Positions 14,846 to 24,300 of a stretch of DNA of 36,934 bases are shown here, piece after piece; the first letter of the stretch is position 1; the number at the start of each line of letters is the position of its first letter. The translations under genes and the position numbers were made by a program. The stretch lies in assembly GCA_905234835.1 (NCBI GenBank), contig CAJOIZ010000009.1, forward strand, positions 105,915 to 142,848. Reading direction: 5' to 3'. The notes under the pieces are model-generated. The model saw only the letters and a program-made list of their open reading frames with translations. It did not search any database and had not been told where the DNA came from. The DNA comes from Paludibacteraceae bacterium (GTDB taxonomy: Bacteria; Bacteroidota; Bacteroidia; Bacteroidales; Paludibacteraceae).

Positions 14846-17800
14846 TGGGTGAAGGAGGCTGCGGGGGTGTTGACCACGACGAGGTGGATGCCTGCCGGCA
14901 GGGCGGACGCATCCACTCTCTGTCCGCTGCGGACCTGCTCCAGCGTCAGAAGCAGTTTGCCCGACATGCTGTAAACACGCAGGCTGAACACGCCTTCCAC
15001 ACCGGTTACCACAAACGAGTCGCGGACACGTGCGGGAGTCACTCTCATATCCGTGCCGCTCAATTCCGTGAGGCCGGTGTCATCTATCACAGTGTAGTGC
15101 CAGATTTTCACTTCGCTTTCGCCTCTGCCTTCAACGACTGCCACAGCCGTCAGGGTGATTTCCGTGTTGATGATGATTGGTGTGCCGTCGTAGAGGATGC
15201 GTGTGTCGGAATCAAGAGGGCTGCTACCGTCGAGCGTGTAATAGATTACCGCACCTTCGGTGCTGCATGTCAAAGTAACTTCCGTACCTTTCTCCACCTC
15301 AGTCTCCGTAGCGACAGAGGCTTCAGGGGCTTCAACCATCAATTTTATTTCCGTCACCACCTTCACCGTTGTGCTTGCAGTCAGTTCGGGGTCTTCCAGG
15401 GTGAATGTGACATAGTCCGTTCCTAACAGGTCGCCTTGTACGGTCACTTCTGCCTCACCGTTAGCATCAAGAACCACCGAGGTCTGTGCTACGGAAGTGA
15501 TAATGCCAGACATACATTTAATAGTCACCGTCTTGCCTGCGGCAGCGGCGGCGGGTGTTCCTTTCACGCGGATGACACCGGTGCTTTGATATTCGACTTT
15601 CACTTTCTTATCCGCCGTAAGACCCTTAACCTCTTTTTCAACAGGCAGGACTGCTTCGAAAGGCTCATCCATCTCGATGCCGGCATAGTTCACTACCTGT
15701 CCGGAAACATACAGGGTCACTTCATTTGCCGTAAACGCTTTTGTAGGAACGAAGCGCAACTGCGACGCATAGGTGACGCCGTCGGGAGCGGCTTCCTCGT
15801 CTGTCAAGGTGATGGTGCCTTCTACGGCATTGCCGTTTTCAGTCACGGTGATATGTTTTGTGGTAAGGCTGTCGGGCAGCATATAGCTGTCGAACTTCAC
15901 GGTGACGGCATCCTCGTAGGCATGAGCGCTCTTTACTTCGGGTCGTTTGTTGCGAACCAAAGGTATGTTGACATCCAATTGCGGGGGCGGCACGGGCAGC
16001 CAATCCGAATTGTTGTTCTGCCAGCCTTCCTTCTGCACGCGCACTTGCCATAATCCCTCGGGCACATCCCACTGATACATGCCGTCAGCACCGGTTATCT
16101 GAGGGTTGACTTGTCTGTAATTTTCGGCATCCCACATTGCATCTTGATTTTCGGAATTATAATAGAGGACAGCTGTAGCCCCTTCGATGCGGTTGGAGAG
16201 GACTGCCTCGTAAATATAACCTGACGGGTCAACAAGAGGTTTTGTCGGCTCTGGAAAATTATCATCGTCATCATCGTCATCATCGTCATCGTCATCATCA
16301 ATATCATCGTCATCATCATCGTCGTCGTCACAATCTTCCTCCTCACATTCATCCTCTTCACATTCTTCTGCATTTTCGCTTACCTCTTGAGCAAGATTTC
16401 CGAACTCTTTAGTGATTATTTTTTCATTGCCGTTAAGTTGGTTCTGGAAATCTTGATAATGACGATTAAAATCAAGGCTTAACAATTGGTCGAGGCTGGG
16501 AATGTCGCCAAGTTTACCGCTCGTGACCATGTCCTTTGCGAATCCCAAGGTTGCAGCAGTTAATTCTCCAGTCTCTGTTTCAAGGAGTGCACTTGCCTTT
16601 TCTAACGCTGCCAACGCTTTAGGACCAAGTTTGGTGGCTGCTCCTTGCACAAGGCCTTTGGTGAGTCCGCCACCAAGAGCTGTAGTACCAACGTCCCATA
16701 GCGCCTTTCTGCATAAGTCAAAAGTATAATCATCACGGGCCTCGTCCAATTGGTTGATAAGGCTATTACACTTGTTAATCAAGTTGTTCAATCGATTATC
16801 GTAATAATCCAACTGCTCTGATGAGTATCTGGGGGTGCCATCAGGACATGTCCTTGCCAATAATTTCTCTATGTTGTCAACATTTCTTTTCATGAGCTTC
16901 TGCAAGGCATCTCTCCGATTATCCATTTCTGCGTATTGCCCGGGTGCATTAAGGTAATCCTGCAGTCCGAGCAACGACAACATATCGGATCCCAAGCTCG
17001 CAGCCCCTCCAAAAAATCCCGCAGCGCTTATTTTTTTAGGTCCGACTTGCCTTCTCCTTGAGCCGACACCCAGATTGTCAATCTCGGCATAGGTGATGAG
17101 TGTCCGCAGGGCAAGGTGTTCATCCATATCTATGAGAATCAACTCCATCTCGTCTATCCCGTTCACCAATGTATAGACTATATTGCCTGCTTCGCCGCGA
17201 TAGATGAGTGGTCCGTTCTCCAACACGTACGCCGACGCCTCGTCATAGTCCATTTCCTTCATAGTGAAAGCCAACGGCTCTTTCCCGTTAACGGTATATT
17301 TCAGGTTCAGTGTCTCTTCATCACCCGACAGCACTTCTGTCTCTCCTTTCTTTTCTGCAGCGCTGACAGCGATTTGAGTCACTTTTGCAACAGCCTTTTC
17401 TTTTTCCTCGGCTAGTGCGGACAGTTCTTCTTCGCTCATAGATGAGTATGTCCCTTCAAGGTAGGCGTATGCGGAAACAGGTTTTTTTGATGAATATGGT
17501 GGATAGTTGGATGAGGCATAATAACATTGTTGTGTGGCATCGTATGTCGCAACTAAAGTACGGGTGGTACCGTCTGAGGCTAATATGGCAATTTTTACAG
17601 TATCAGTCTCAGACACATCCGTGCCATCAAAATATGCAAGAAAGGTGAATTTGGTAGAATAGGGATAATTTTCATTCCACCACCGTTTTAATACATAAGT
17701 ATAAGATGACGGGCTTACGGAGTTGGTAACATAGTTGAAAGTTATTGGTTTCTTTTTCTGGTCTAACATAACAACGCGTCTTGCAATTTTTTTACTGCTG

Positions 17801-20800
17801 TTGAACGCAACATATTTAACATCTGACTCTATCACACTTGTCTCCGAGATTGTCAGTTGCGCCTTGATGGCATGTACGGCATTCAGACCATTAGAAGGAA
17901 TCTGAATATTGATTAACCACATTCCGTCCATCCCTATATCAGCACTTCCTATAAGTTTGTCATAATCATATATTTTCACCATTTTGCCATGTGCAAGCAT
18001 AGGTGCTGTACCCCTTACATATAACGTGGAAGAAGAAAGAAACACAGGTGTGTTCATAGTAAAGCCGTTGGCTTGTACCCACGCCGCCCCAATAGGTTGA
18101 ACCATTTTGACACCATCCAATGTGAAACGTACGGAGCCTGATATATGGAACTCTCCCTGCATCATAATTCTTATACTGAATTTGAGTTGGTCATTCCCCA
18201 TGTTTTCAATAGGGAAGATATAATGTCCATCTTCTATCCGATAGTTGCACGGAGATGAACCTATGAGTGCAAGATCCCCAACCAAGTCTGTTCCTTCAGG
18301 CATATCCACCATATATTCCACATTGCCGATTCGTCCGGCATACTGTTCCGCAAAGTTCACTCGGGCGGAAACGGTATTATTCTGCCCTATTTTAATTATA
18401 TTTTTATCGACGATAAAATAGGTTCCCGAATCAGTGAAACGGAGCTTCTCCATATCCAATGCCGGCACATTCTGCACATTGACGGTCACGATTTTTCCGT
18501 CTTCGATATGCACTGCGTTTTTCACGTAGTCAGTGCTCTCCTTTAAGCCCATGTCGCTGAGCGTGGACATCAGCAACACTCTACGCAAGAGGGTGTTAGA
18601 GGTCATGCTGACAAGGGTGTAGTCGCCGGAGGCAAGGCCTGCAAAACTAAGGCCTGTAGATCTGTAGATGTTGGAGCGCACAAAACGTCCGTCAGCATCA
18701 TACAGAACACCCATCACCGAATTGCCCGCAGTTGAACTTGCTATAGCCTTAAGACTGCCCCTCTGAACGAGCGGCAGCGTTACATACCCCGTCCCGCTGT
18801 TGGTAATCTCGCAGGTGGCACTGACAGCGTTGAAATTGTTGTTGTGGCTTGAGGCTGTTACTCTCAATTCATCGCCGATTTCCACATCTGACGGGAAATA
18901 CAGCAGATTATCCTTGATGATGAAGTTCTCCACCGCGGCGCCTTTGGTTTGGTTATAGACTTGATATGCTACATCTCCGTTGCCATTGTAGCCTTCGGTG
19001 ACTGTGCTCTCTATGCCTTCCGGTGCTGACGCGGTATAAGTTAACCATGCGCTGACGATGACACCATTGAACTGCTCCAACTCAATAGCAGGCAGTGTGC
19101 CATTCGATGCAGGTGCTCCAAATTCCATAGTCTTGGGCAAGTAACCCGGAGCGGTCACGGACAGTTCTCCCTGCATGTTGGTTCCCTGCAGTTCATACTG
19201 CCCGTTGTCGCCGGTCTTGGCTGTAACGGATTGGTTATAGTCTCCGCCCAATTGTTGGGTAAGCGCGACTGTGGCATCCGAAATGGGTTCGCCTGTCTGT
19301 TTGTCTTTAACCAGACCGTGCATAGCCAACTGCTGCATGGGCTGCAATTGGAGAGTCAGAAGGTTCTCGCCTTCTCCATCGACAGTGTGCTGTATGGCAT
19401 CGGGAGCAGCATATTGAATAGCGAGGTCAGAACGTAGAGCAACCTTGCAGGTTAATTCGGTGCCCTCAGCCACCGCTTTCAGTAGGGATGCATATCCTAT
19501 CTCCCTGTCCGCTTCTCTCCACAGAACAGAAACCTTGTCAGTTACGTCTGTCCCATCGGGAATGGTGACTTTCAGGCTCACATCTTTTGATTGCAAAAGA
19601 TTGTCGATAGTCAGCGTAAGGTTTTCTTCGCCTAACTCCACGGTATCTGTCTGTCCCATCACCTGCCCGTAGGCGTTTTTCAGAAGGGCTTGGTATTCAT
19701 TCTCTTTCATCTGATTGTCAAACATAATTTTGCGCTTGTTGAGCACTAAGCGGTTTTGCACAGACTTATCGCTGAGGTTGTGCAGTTCAACAGTCATGTT
19801 CTCATAATAGCCCTCCTGAACATCCGTCGGAAGCACAACGGATATATCGCTTGTCTCGGATAATGGCAGAATCTCTTTAAAGTGTTCTTTCCATGTCTTG
19901 TCTTTTTTGTATGCGTCAATAGACTCTTCAGGCACTTTCAAAGTAAATTTGGGAACGCTACCAAAACAACTGCTTCCACACTCAGGAGGCGTGGTGGCTC
20001 TACATGAAACCACACTCAAACGGCTGCAATGGATGAAAGCCTGGTCTCCAATGCTTGCGACGCTGCTGCCAATAGTTACAGAAAGCAGCCCGTAGCAATA
20101 GTAGAAAGTCTGCTGACCGATTGCAGTAACACCGTTGCCTATCTTTACAGAGGTTAAACCAGAGCATTGGGAGAAAACGTTGTTCCCCATGGTAGTTACA
20201 CCATCGGGAATGGTTATTGAGGTCAAACCGGTGCAACTGGCGAAAGCACTGGTGCTTATGCTTGTGACACCATCGGGAATCTCTATCGTGGTCAAACCGG
20301 AACAATGTGCGAAAGCCTCTAATCCAATGCTTGTTACACCATTGGGAATGGTTATTGAAGTCAAACCTGAACATTCGTAGAAAACATAATCTCCAATGGA
20401 GGCTAAACTATCAGGAATAGTGATTGAGGTCAGACTGCTGCAACCCCAGAAAGCTTTTTGTCCGATGCTTGTGACACCATTGGGAATATCTATCGTGGTC
20501 AAACCTGTACATTTATTGAAAGCCCTGTATCCAATGCTTTTGACGCTGTTTGGGATTTCAATTGAGGTCATTTTGGGGCATCCACGGAATGCGTCATCTC
20601 CAATACTTGTGACACAGTATTTCTCGTTTTTGTAGAGCACAGTGTCGGGAATAACAATGGTATCGGAGGTGTATAAACCATTGTCTCCGATGAAATAATT
20701 ATAAGTTACTTCCGCTGTTTTGTTTTGGGTGTCAAAATTATACCAAATGCCGTCAACTTCGGTTTTGGCGAACAATGTTCCCGCCCCAGCGGTCAGGGCA

Positions 20801-20829
20801 AGGAGGATAATTAATAGTTTGTTTTTCAT
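14827..20829 (-). CDS. Giant BspA-like leucine-rich surface protein with T9SS-type C-terminal tail
   Basis: The product is 2000 aa. It has a signal peptide (MKNKLLIILLALTAGAGTLF), then nine 23-aa LRR_5/BspA-type repeats (73-279; pattern VTSIGxxAFxxCSGLTSITI) that usually mediate adhesion. A carboxypeptidase-regulatory-like beta domain follows (MHGLVKDKQTGEPISDATVA), then unrecognised beta-rich segments and a mostly helical part (about 1130-1490). An Asp/Glu-rich linker with more than 20 Asp lies near 1490-1530. A second regulatory-like domain and a chitobiase C-terminal-like module (VIYYTLDGSSP) follow. The tail LRVYSMSGKLLL...LPAGIHLVVV...RIIKY fits a Por-type type IX secretion signal, so it is probably exported and anchored at the surface. 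The ligand is unknown. The leader holds composite repeats. Confidence 0.85.
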   Translation of the reverse strand: MKNKLLIILLALTAGAGTLFAKTEVDGIWYNFDTQNKTAEVTYNYFIGDNGLYTSDTIVIPDTVLYKNEKYCVTSIGDDAFRGCPKMTSIEIPNSVKSIGYRAFNKCTGLTTIDIPNGVTSIGQKAFWGCSSLTSITIPDSLASIGDYVFYECSGLTSITIPNGVTSIGLEAFAHCSGLTTIEIPDGVTSISTSAFASCTGLTSITIPDGVTTMGNNVFSQCSGLTSVKIGNGVTAIGQQTFYYCYGLLSVTIGSSVASIGDQAFIHCSRLSVVSCRATTPPECGSSCFGSVPKFTLKVPEESIDAYKKDKTWKEHFKEILPLSETSDISVVLPTDVQEGYYENMTVELHNLSDKSVQNRLVLNKRKIMFDNQMKENEYQALLKNAYGQVMGQTDTVELGEENLTLTIDNLLQSKDVSLKVTIPDGTDVTDKVSVLWREADREIGYASLLKAVAEGTELTCKVALRSDLAIQYAAPDAIQHTVDGEGENLLTLQLQPMQQLAMHGLVKDKQTGEPISDATVALTQQLGGDYNQSVTAKTGDNGQYELQGTNMQGELSVTAPGYLPKTMEFGAPASNGTLPAIELEQFNGVIVSAWLTYTASAPEGIESTVTEGYNGNGDVAYQVYNQTKGAAVENFIIKDNLLYFPSDVEIGDELRVTASSHNNNFNAVSATCEITNSGTGYVTLPLVQRGSLKAIASSTAGNSVMGVLYDADGRFVRSNIYRSTGLSFAGLASGDYTLVSMTSNTLLRRVLLMSTLSDMGLKESTDYVKNAVHIEDGKIVTVNVQNVPALDMEKLRFTDSGTYFIVDKNIIKIGQNNTVSARVNFAEQYAGRIGNVEYMVDMPEGTDLVGDLALIGSSPCNYRIEDGHYIFPIENMGNDQLKFSIRIMMQGEFHISGSVRFTLDGVKMVQPIGAAWVQANGFTMNTPVFLSSSTLYVRGTAPMLAHGKMVKIYDYDKLIGSADIGMDGMWLINIQIPSNGLNAVHAIKAQLTISETSVIESDVKYVAFNSSKKIARRVVMLDQKKKPITFNYVTNSVSPSSYTYVLKRWWNENYPYSTKFTFLAYFDGTDVSETDTVKIAILASDGTTRTLVATYDATQQCYYASSNYPPYSSKKPVSAYAYLEGTYSSMSEEELSALAEEKEKAVAKVTQIAVSAAEKKGETEVLSGDEETLNLKYTVNGKEPLAFTMKEMDYDEASAYVLENGPLIYRGEAGNIVYTLVNGIDEMELILIDMDEHLALRTLITYAEIDNLGVGSRRRQVGPKKISAAGFFGGAASLGSDMLSLLGLQDYLNAPGQYAEMDNRRDALQKLMKRNVDNIEKLLARTCPDGTPRYSSEQLDYYDNRLNNLINKCNSLINQLDEARDDYTFDLCRKALWDVGTTALGGGLTKGLVQGAATKLGPKALAALEKASALLETETGELTAATLGFAKDMVTSGKLGDIPSLDQLLSLDFNRHYQDFQNQLNGNEKIITKEFGNLAQEVSENAEECEEDECEEEDCDDDDDDDDDIDDDDDDDDDDDDDNFPEPTKPLVDPSGYIYEAVLSNRIEGATAVLYYNSENQDAMWDAENYRQVNPQITGADGMYQWDVPEGLWQVRVQKEGWQNNNSDWLPVPPPQLDVNIPLVRNKRPEVKSAHAYEDAVTVKFDSYMLPDSLTTKHITVTENGNAVEGTITLTDEEAAPDGVTYASQLRFVPTKAFTANEVTLYVSGQVVNYAGIEMDEPFEAVLPVEKEVKGLTADKKVKVEYQSTGVIRVKGTPAAAAAGKTVTIKCMSGIITSVAQTSVVLDANGEAEVTVQGDLLGTDYVTFTLEDPELTASTTVKVVTEIKLMVEAPEASVATETEVEKGTEVTLTCSTEGAVIYYTLDGSSPLDSDTRILYDGTPIIINTEITLTAVAVVEGRGESEVKIWHYTVIDDTGLTELSGTDMRVTPARVRDSFVVTGVEGVFSLRVYSMSGKLLLTLEQVRSGQRVDASALPAGIHLVVVNTPAASFTQRIIKY
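16258..16333 (-). repeat. GAY trinucleotide tract coding for poly-Asp
   Basis: A run of ATC/GTC triplets (GAT/GAC on the coding strand), broken by one Ile codon, encodes the Asp-rich linker of the 2000-aa protein. Gain or loss of triplets would change linker length without a frameshift. Confidence 0.85.
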
Positions 20830-20840
20830 TACTTATTTTT

Positions 20841-21110
20841 ATAGTTTAGAGTTGAGTGTTTAGTGTTGAGTGAAGTTTGGGAGTTTATAGTTTCAAGTTT
20901 ATGATTTATGATTTATGATTTATGGTTTATGGTTTATGATTTCAAATTTCAAATTTCAAATTGCAAATTGCAAATTTATGGTTTATGGTTTATGATTTCA
21001 AATTGCAAATTGCAAATTTCATGTTGCAAATTGAAGGTTTAGGAGTTTAGGTGTTTAGAAGTTTATGGGTGGTTTAGAAAGTTGATAGTTGATAATTGAT
21101 AGTTTCAAAT
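20841..21110. repeat. Composite heptamer repeat, copy 3 (longest)
   Basis: The order matches the other copies: GTTTAGAGTTGAGTG units, GAAGTTTGGGAG, GTTTATAG, then four to six TTTATGA/TTTATGG units (20899-20940), TTTCAAA and TTGCAAA units (20940-20975), a second TTTATGG block and a second TTTCAAA/TTGCAAA block. Isolated GTTGATA units run to 21100. It lies just upstream of the 2000-aa gene start at 20829. A consensus-like promoter, TTTG (21002-20999), 20 bp, TAAATTTG (20978-20971), falls inside it. In such a repetitive stretch that match could be chance. Confidence 0.75.
20971..21002 (-). promoter_or_regulatory. Possible promoter of the 2000-aa surface protein gene
   Basis: On the minus strand TTTG (21002-20999), 20 bp, TAAATTTG (20978-20971). 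It fits the consensus but is made entirely of TTTCAAA-type repeat units, so its significance is uncertain. It is the best candidate between 20830 and 21352. The leader would be about 135 nt. Confidence 0.4.
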
Positions 21111-21130
21111 ATGTTGGTTTAGGTGTTTAT

Positions 21131-21162
21131 GGGATTCCGGGATTTCGGGATACCGGGATACC
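21131..21162. repeat. 8-bp tandem repeat, four units
   Basis: The units are GGGATTCC, GGGATTTC, GGGATACC and GGGATACC, continuous and in register. Related words (GGTATTCC, GGGATACCGG) are scattered at 25235-25290 before the other BspA-like gene. Confidence 0.7.
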
Positions 21163-21185
21163 GAAGAGGGCAAGGCGGATATATA

Positions 21186-21233
21186 ACAGGCGGCTCGGAG
21201 AGCCGGTCTGAATGGTATTCAGACGTAATGGAC
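21186..21233 (+). repeat. Structured intergenic repeat, copy B
   Basis: ACAGGCGGCTC starts the copy and GTAATGGAC ends it, as in the copy at 26-95. CGGCTC (21191-21196) pairs with GAGCCG (21200-21205) across GGA. Abutting it, GTCTGAAT (21206-21213) pairs with ATTCAGAC (21217-21224) across GGT. The second stem differs from copy A in sequence and size, but pairing is kept. Confidence 0.65.
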
Positions 21234-21242
21234 GAAGAAAAT

Positions 21243-21323
21243 GCCGATTGGCAATCGGCGGAATACAAAGAAAAAAGAACGCGAGCCTGACGACTCGCGC
21301 ACTTAACAAAGAGGAAACCTCTT
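21243..21323. repeat. Three further short perfect hairpins in a row
   Basis: GCCGATT (21243-21249), loop GGC, AATCGGC (21253-21259). CGCGAG (21280-21285), 8-nt loop, CTCGCG (21294-21299). AAGAGG (21309-21314), loop AAA, CCTCTT (21318-21323). With the two stems of the structured repeat just before them, five hairpins sit within 135 bp. The last one lies about 30 bp past the stop of the 1264-aa gene and could help end its transcript, but none has a good T-run. A 60-codon minus-strand frame (21127-21309) is a reading of these palindromes, not a likely gene. Confidence 0.6.
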
Positions 21324-21352
21324 GGAGAGTTTAGTTGAGGCGGGGGGAGCCT

Positions 21353-24300
21353 TTAGTCTATACGTTGGCTGCGGGGAGTGTAGGTGGTGCCGTGGGGGGT
21401 GTAGAGGATGCCGTTGCGGTAGATGTAGAGTACGCCGTTCTCAATGAACTTGCGGGGAGACGTTTGCGTGCCTGCTTCGTCGAGGGCGGTGGGTTCTTTC
21501 TTTTCGTACTGGGCTTGGACGTTGAGGTCGGAGGTGACGTTGGTAAGAGGACTGCTCCAACCGGTAAAGGTGTAACCTTCACGCTCGGGGTCGGTCTCAA
21601 GACCTTTGGCATCCTTGCCTTCCTCCACCTTCTCCGTACCGAGAACGGTCATATTCCAGTCGTAATACGTTACGGTGAAATAGACTTTGTTCTCTTCATA
21701 CTGCGCCTGTACGGCAAGGTCGGAAGTGATGTTGGTAAGGGGACTGCTCCAACCGGTAAAGGTGTAACCTTCGCGCTCGGGAGAGGGGTCAAGACCTTTG
21801 GCATCCTTGCCTTCCTCCACCTTCTCCGTACCGAGAACGGTCATATTCCAGTCGAAATAGGTGACGGTGAAATAGACTTTGTTCTCTTCATACTGCGCAT
21901 AGATTTTCAGGTCAGAGGTTATGTTCTCAAGCGGTTGATCCCAGCCAGTGAACGTATAACCTTCGCGGGTCGGTTCATCGGGCGCGGTAGCGGCACTGCC
22001 GTGCTCTACTTTCTCGCTCTTGAGCACCTTCTCATCCCAATCCACGAATGTCACCGTATAGGTGTTGATAGCGTAAGTGGCGTTAATGGTCATATCGCTT
22101 TTCACTTCGTGGAAGTCGGCATCCCATCCATTGAAGGTGTAGTTCTCACGTATCGGGTCAACGGGTGCGGTAGCGTCATTACCATGCTCCACCTGTTCGG
22201 TCTTCAGCACGGTGTCATCCCAATCGAGGAAGGTGACGGTGTAGGTATTGACAGCATACTGCGCATAGACATCAAGGTCGGAGGTAATGATATCAAACTC
22301 CTTATCCCATTCGGTGAAATGGAGTCCTTCGTATTCCGAGGGTTCGGGTGCGGTGGCACCGTATCCGTAGTTGACGGATTCGGTCTTCAAATCGGTTGTT
22401 CCGTCCTTGTCGTAGAAGGTGACGGTGTAGGCATTGATAGCGTAGGTGGCTGTTACTGTGAGGTCTGATTGCACATTCGTGTAGGACTTGTCCCATCCGG
22501 TGAAGTGGTATCCTTCGCGTTCAGGATCGGCAGGAGCCGTGGCGGCTCCGCCCTCTGTCACTTTTTCAGATTTCAGTTCAAAGCCGTCGTAGTCCTCGAA
22601 GGTGACGGTATAAACGCCTTTCATCTCGAAGAGGGGGAAGTCTTGCCATACGCTTGCGCTCTCGTACGCTGTTCTGCTTCCTTTGGGCACATAGAGCGTA
22701 CATTTCGATTGATTCACATTGTCGAAGCAGTAGTTGTCCGACAAGTCAACAGGACTATCGCTATAGTTATAAATCGTAGTCAGATAGAAACAATCATTAC
22801 AGAAATCACCGCCTATATAGTAAAGCGAACTCGGGAGATGCAAAGTCTTAAGGGCGTACATGGTGGTCACAGAGCCGTTACACAGACATTGAAGACCTTC
22901 CGGCAGTATCAATTCGGTGATTTTTTCATCAAATTCAAAGACATCGGTTGCAATAAGACGTGTTCCTTCTTTCACGGAATATGTACCCGTAATAGCATTT
23001 AGCGGATAATACAACAGACACCCTTCATAATAAACCGCTCCATCGGCATCTTTATTGTCATTGAACAGTTTGGTGTCCTCAAATGCAGTATTTATAAGGA
23101 AACTCAATGTGGATGGGATATTGACTTCGGCAAGGTTGGTGCATCCTTTGAATGCGCGGTAGCTAATCTCATCCATAATCAGCGGCAGGTTTACTTTGGT
23201 AATACCCTTACAGCCGTTAAATGCATCTATGCCAACTTCGTTGACCCTGTATTCAAAGCCATGATAAATGACTTTGTCTTCGACGGTGATTTCTCCGCTG
23301 AGGTCTTTGTAGTTGTTCGCGTCTTTGGTTTCGTAGGTCACGTAGGCTGTTCCGTTCTCGTTGAGCTGGTAATACAGCGGGCCGTATTTGATTTTCTCGT
23401 TCACGCCTTTCTCTTGGATGTGGGCGAATTTGCTCCAGCCTGTTGCAGCAGCGTAGGCGTCTTTGGTTCCTTGCGGCACATAGAGGATGCAAGAGGTATT
23501 GTTCATATTGCGGAAGGTGTTTGCTGTAGCCGTGGGCGGTGTTTCACGCAGGGAGCGTATAGACACCATTCCATCATTCCCGCTAAATACGTCATCTCCC
23601 ATTTGGGCAAGTGAAGCGGGCAGCGTGATGGTCTTTAGTGACGTACATCCGATGAAGGCCTGTTGTTCAATTTCCGTCAGTCCTTCGGGCAAAGAGATTG
23701 TAGCGAGTTTGTCGCAAGATTTGAAGCAATAGTTTTTAATTGTTTTAATCCCTGCGGGAATATAGACGGAAGTCAATGCTTTACACCCCCAGAAAGCGCT
23801 GGCTCCTATTTCGGTCAAGGATGCAGGCAATGAAACGAAAGTCAAAGCGGAACAGTCGTTGAATGCATAAGAACCGATTGACGTGAGTGCCGACGGCAGG
23901 GTTACGTTGGTCAAACCGGTGCAATTTTTAAACGCTTGATACGGGATTGCGGAAATGGCATTGGGCACTGTGACAGAGGTAATAGATAAACAATTTTCAA
24001 ACACATTTACAGCCATTTCGTTCACGGTGTAGGTATATTTGCCGAACGTGACGGTAGCAGGGACTTTGATTGCTCCTGTAAGTGCTTTGTTGTCGTTGTG
24101 CTTGAGCAGTTTCGCCGTGAGGTCTTCGTGCAAGTCGTACCAGAGGTCGCCTATTTTCTTTGTGCCGGTGGTAATCGGCTCTACGGGAACTTCTCCGATT
24201 TCCAATATAGTTCCGAACTTTTTCCATACGTTGGCATTCTTGTATGCATCTTTGCATCCTTTCGGTACATAAAGGGTGCATTGGGAGAGGTTCACATTGT

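Noticed and set aside
20841..21110. CRISPR array
   Set aside because: The units are only 7 bp, degenerate and contiguous, with no repeat-spacer alternation and no cas genes nearby.
21127..21309. 60-codon minus-strand ORF
   Set aside because: It consists of the 8-bp repeat and the hairpin train. No family resemblance is seen and its composition is explained by palindromes.
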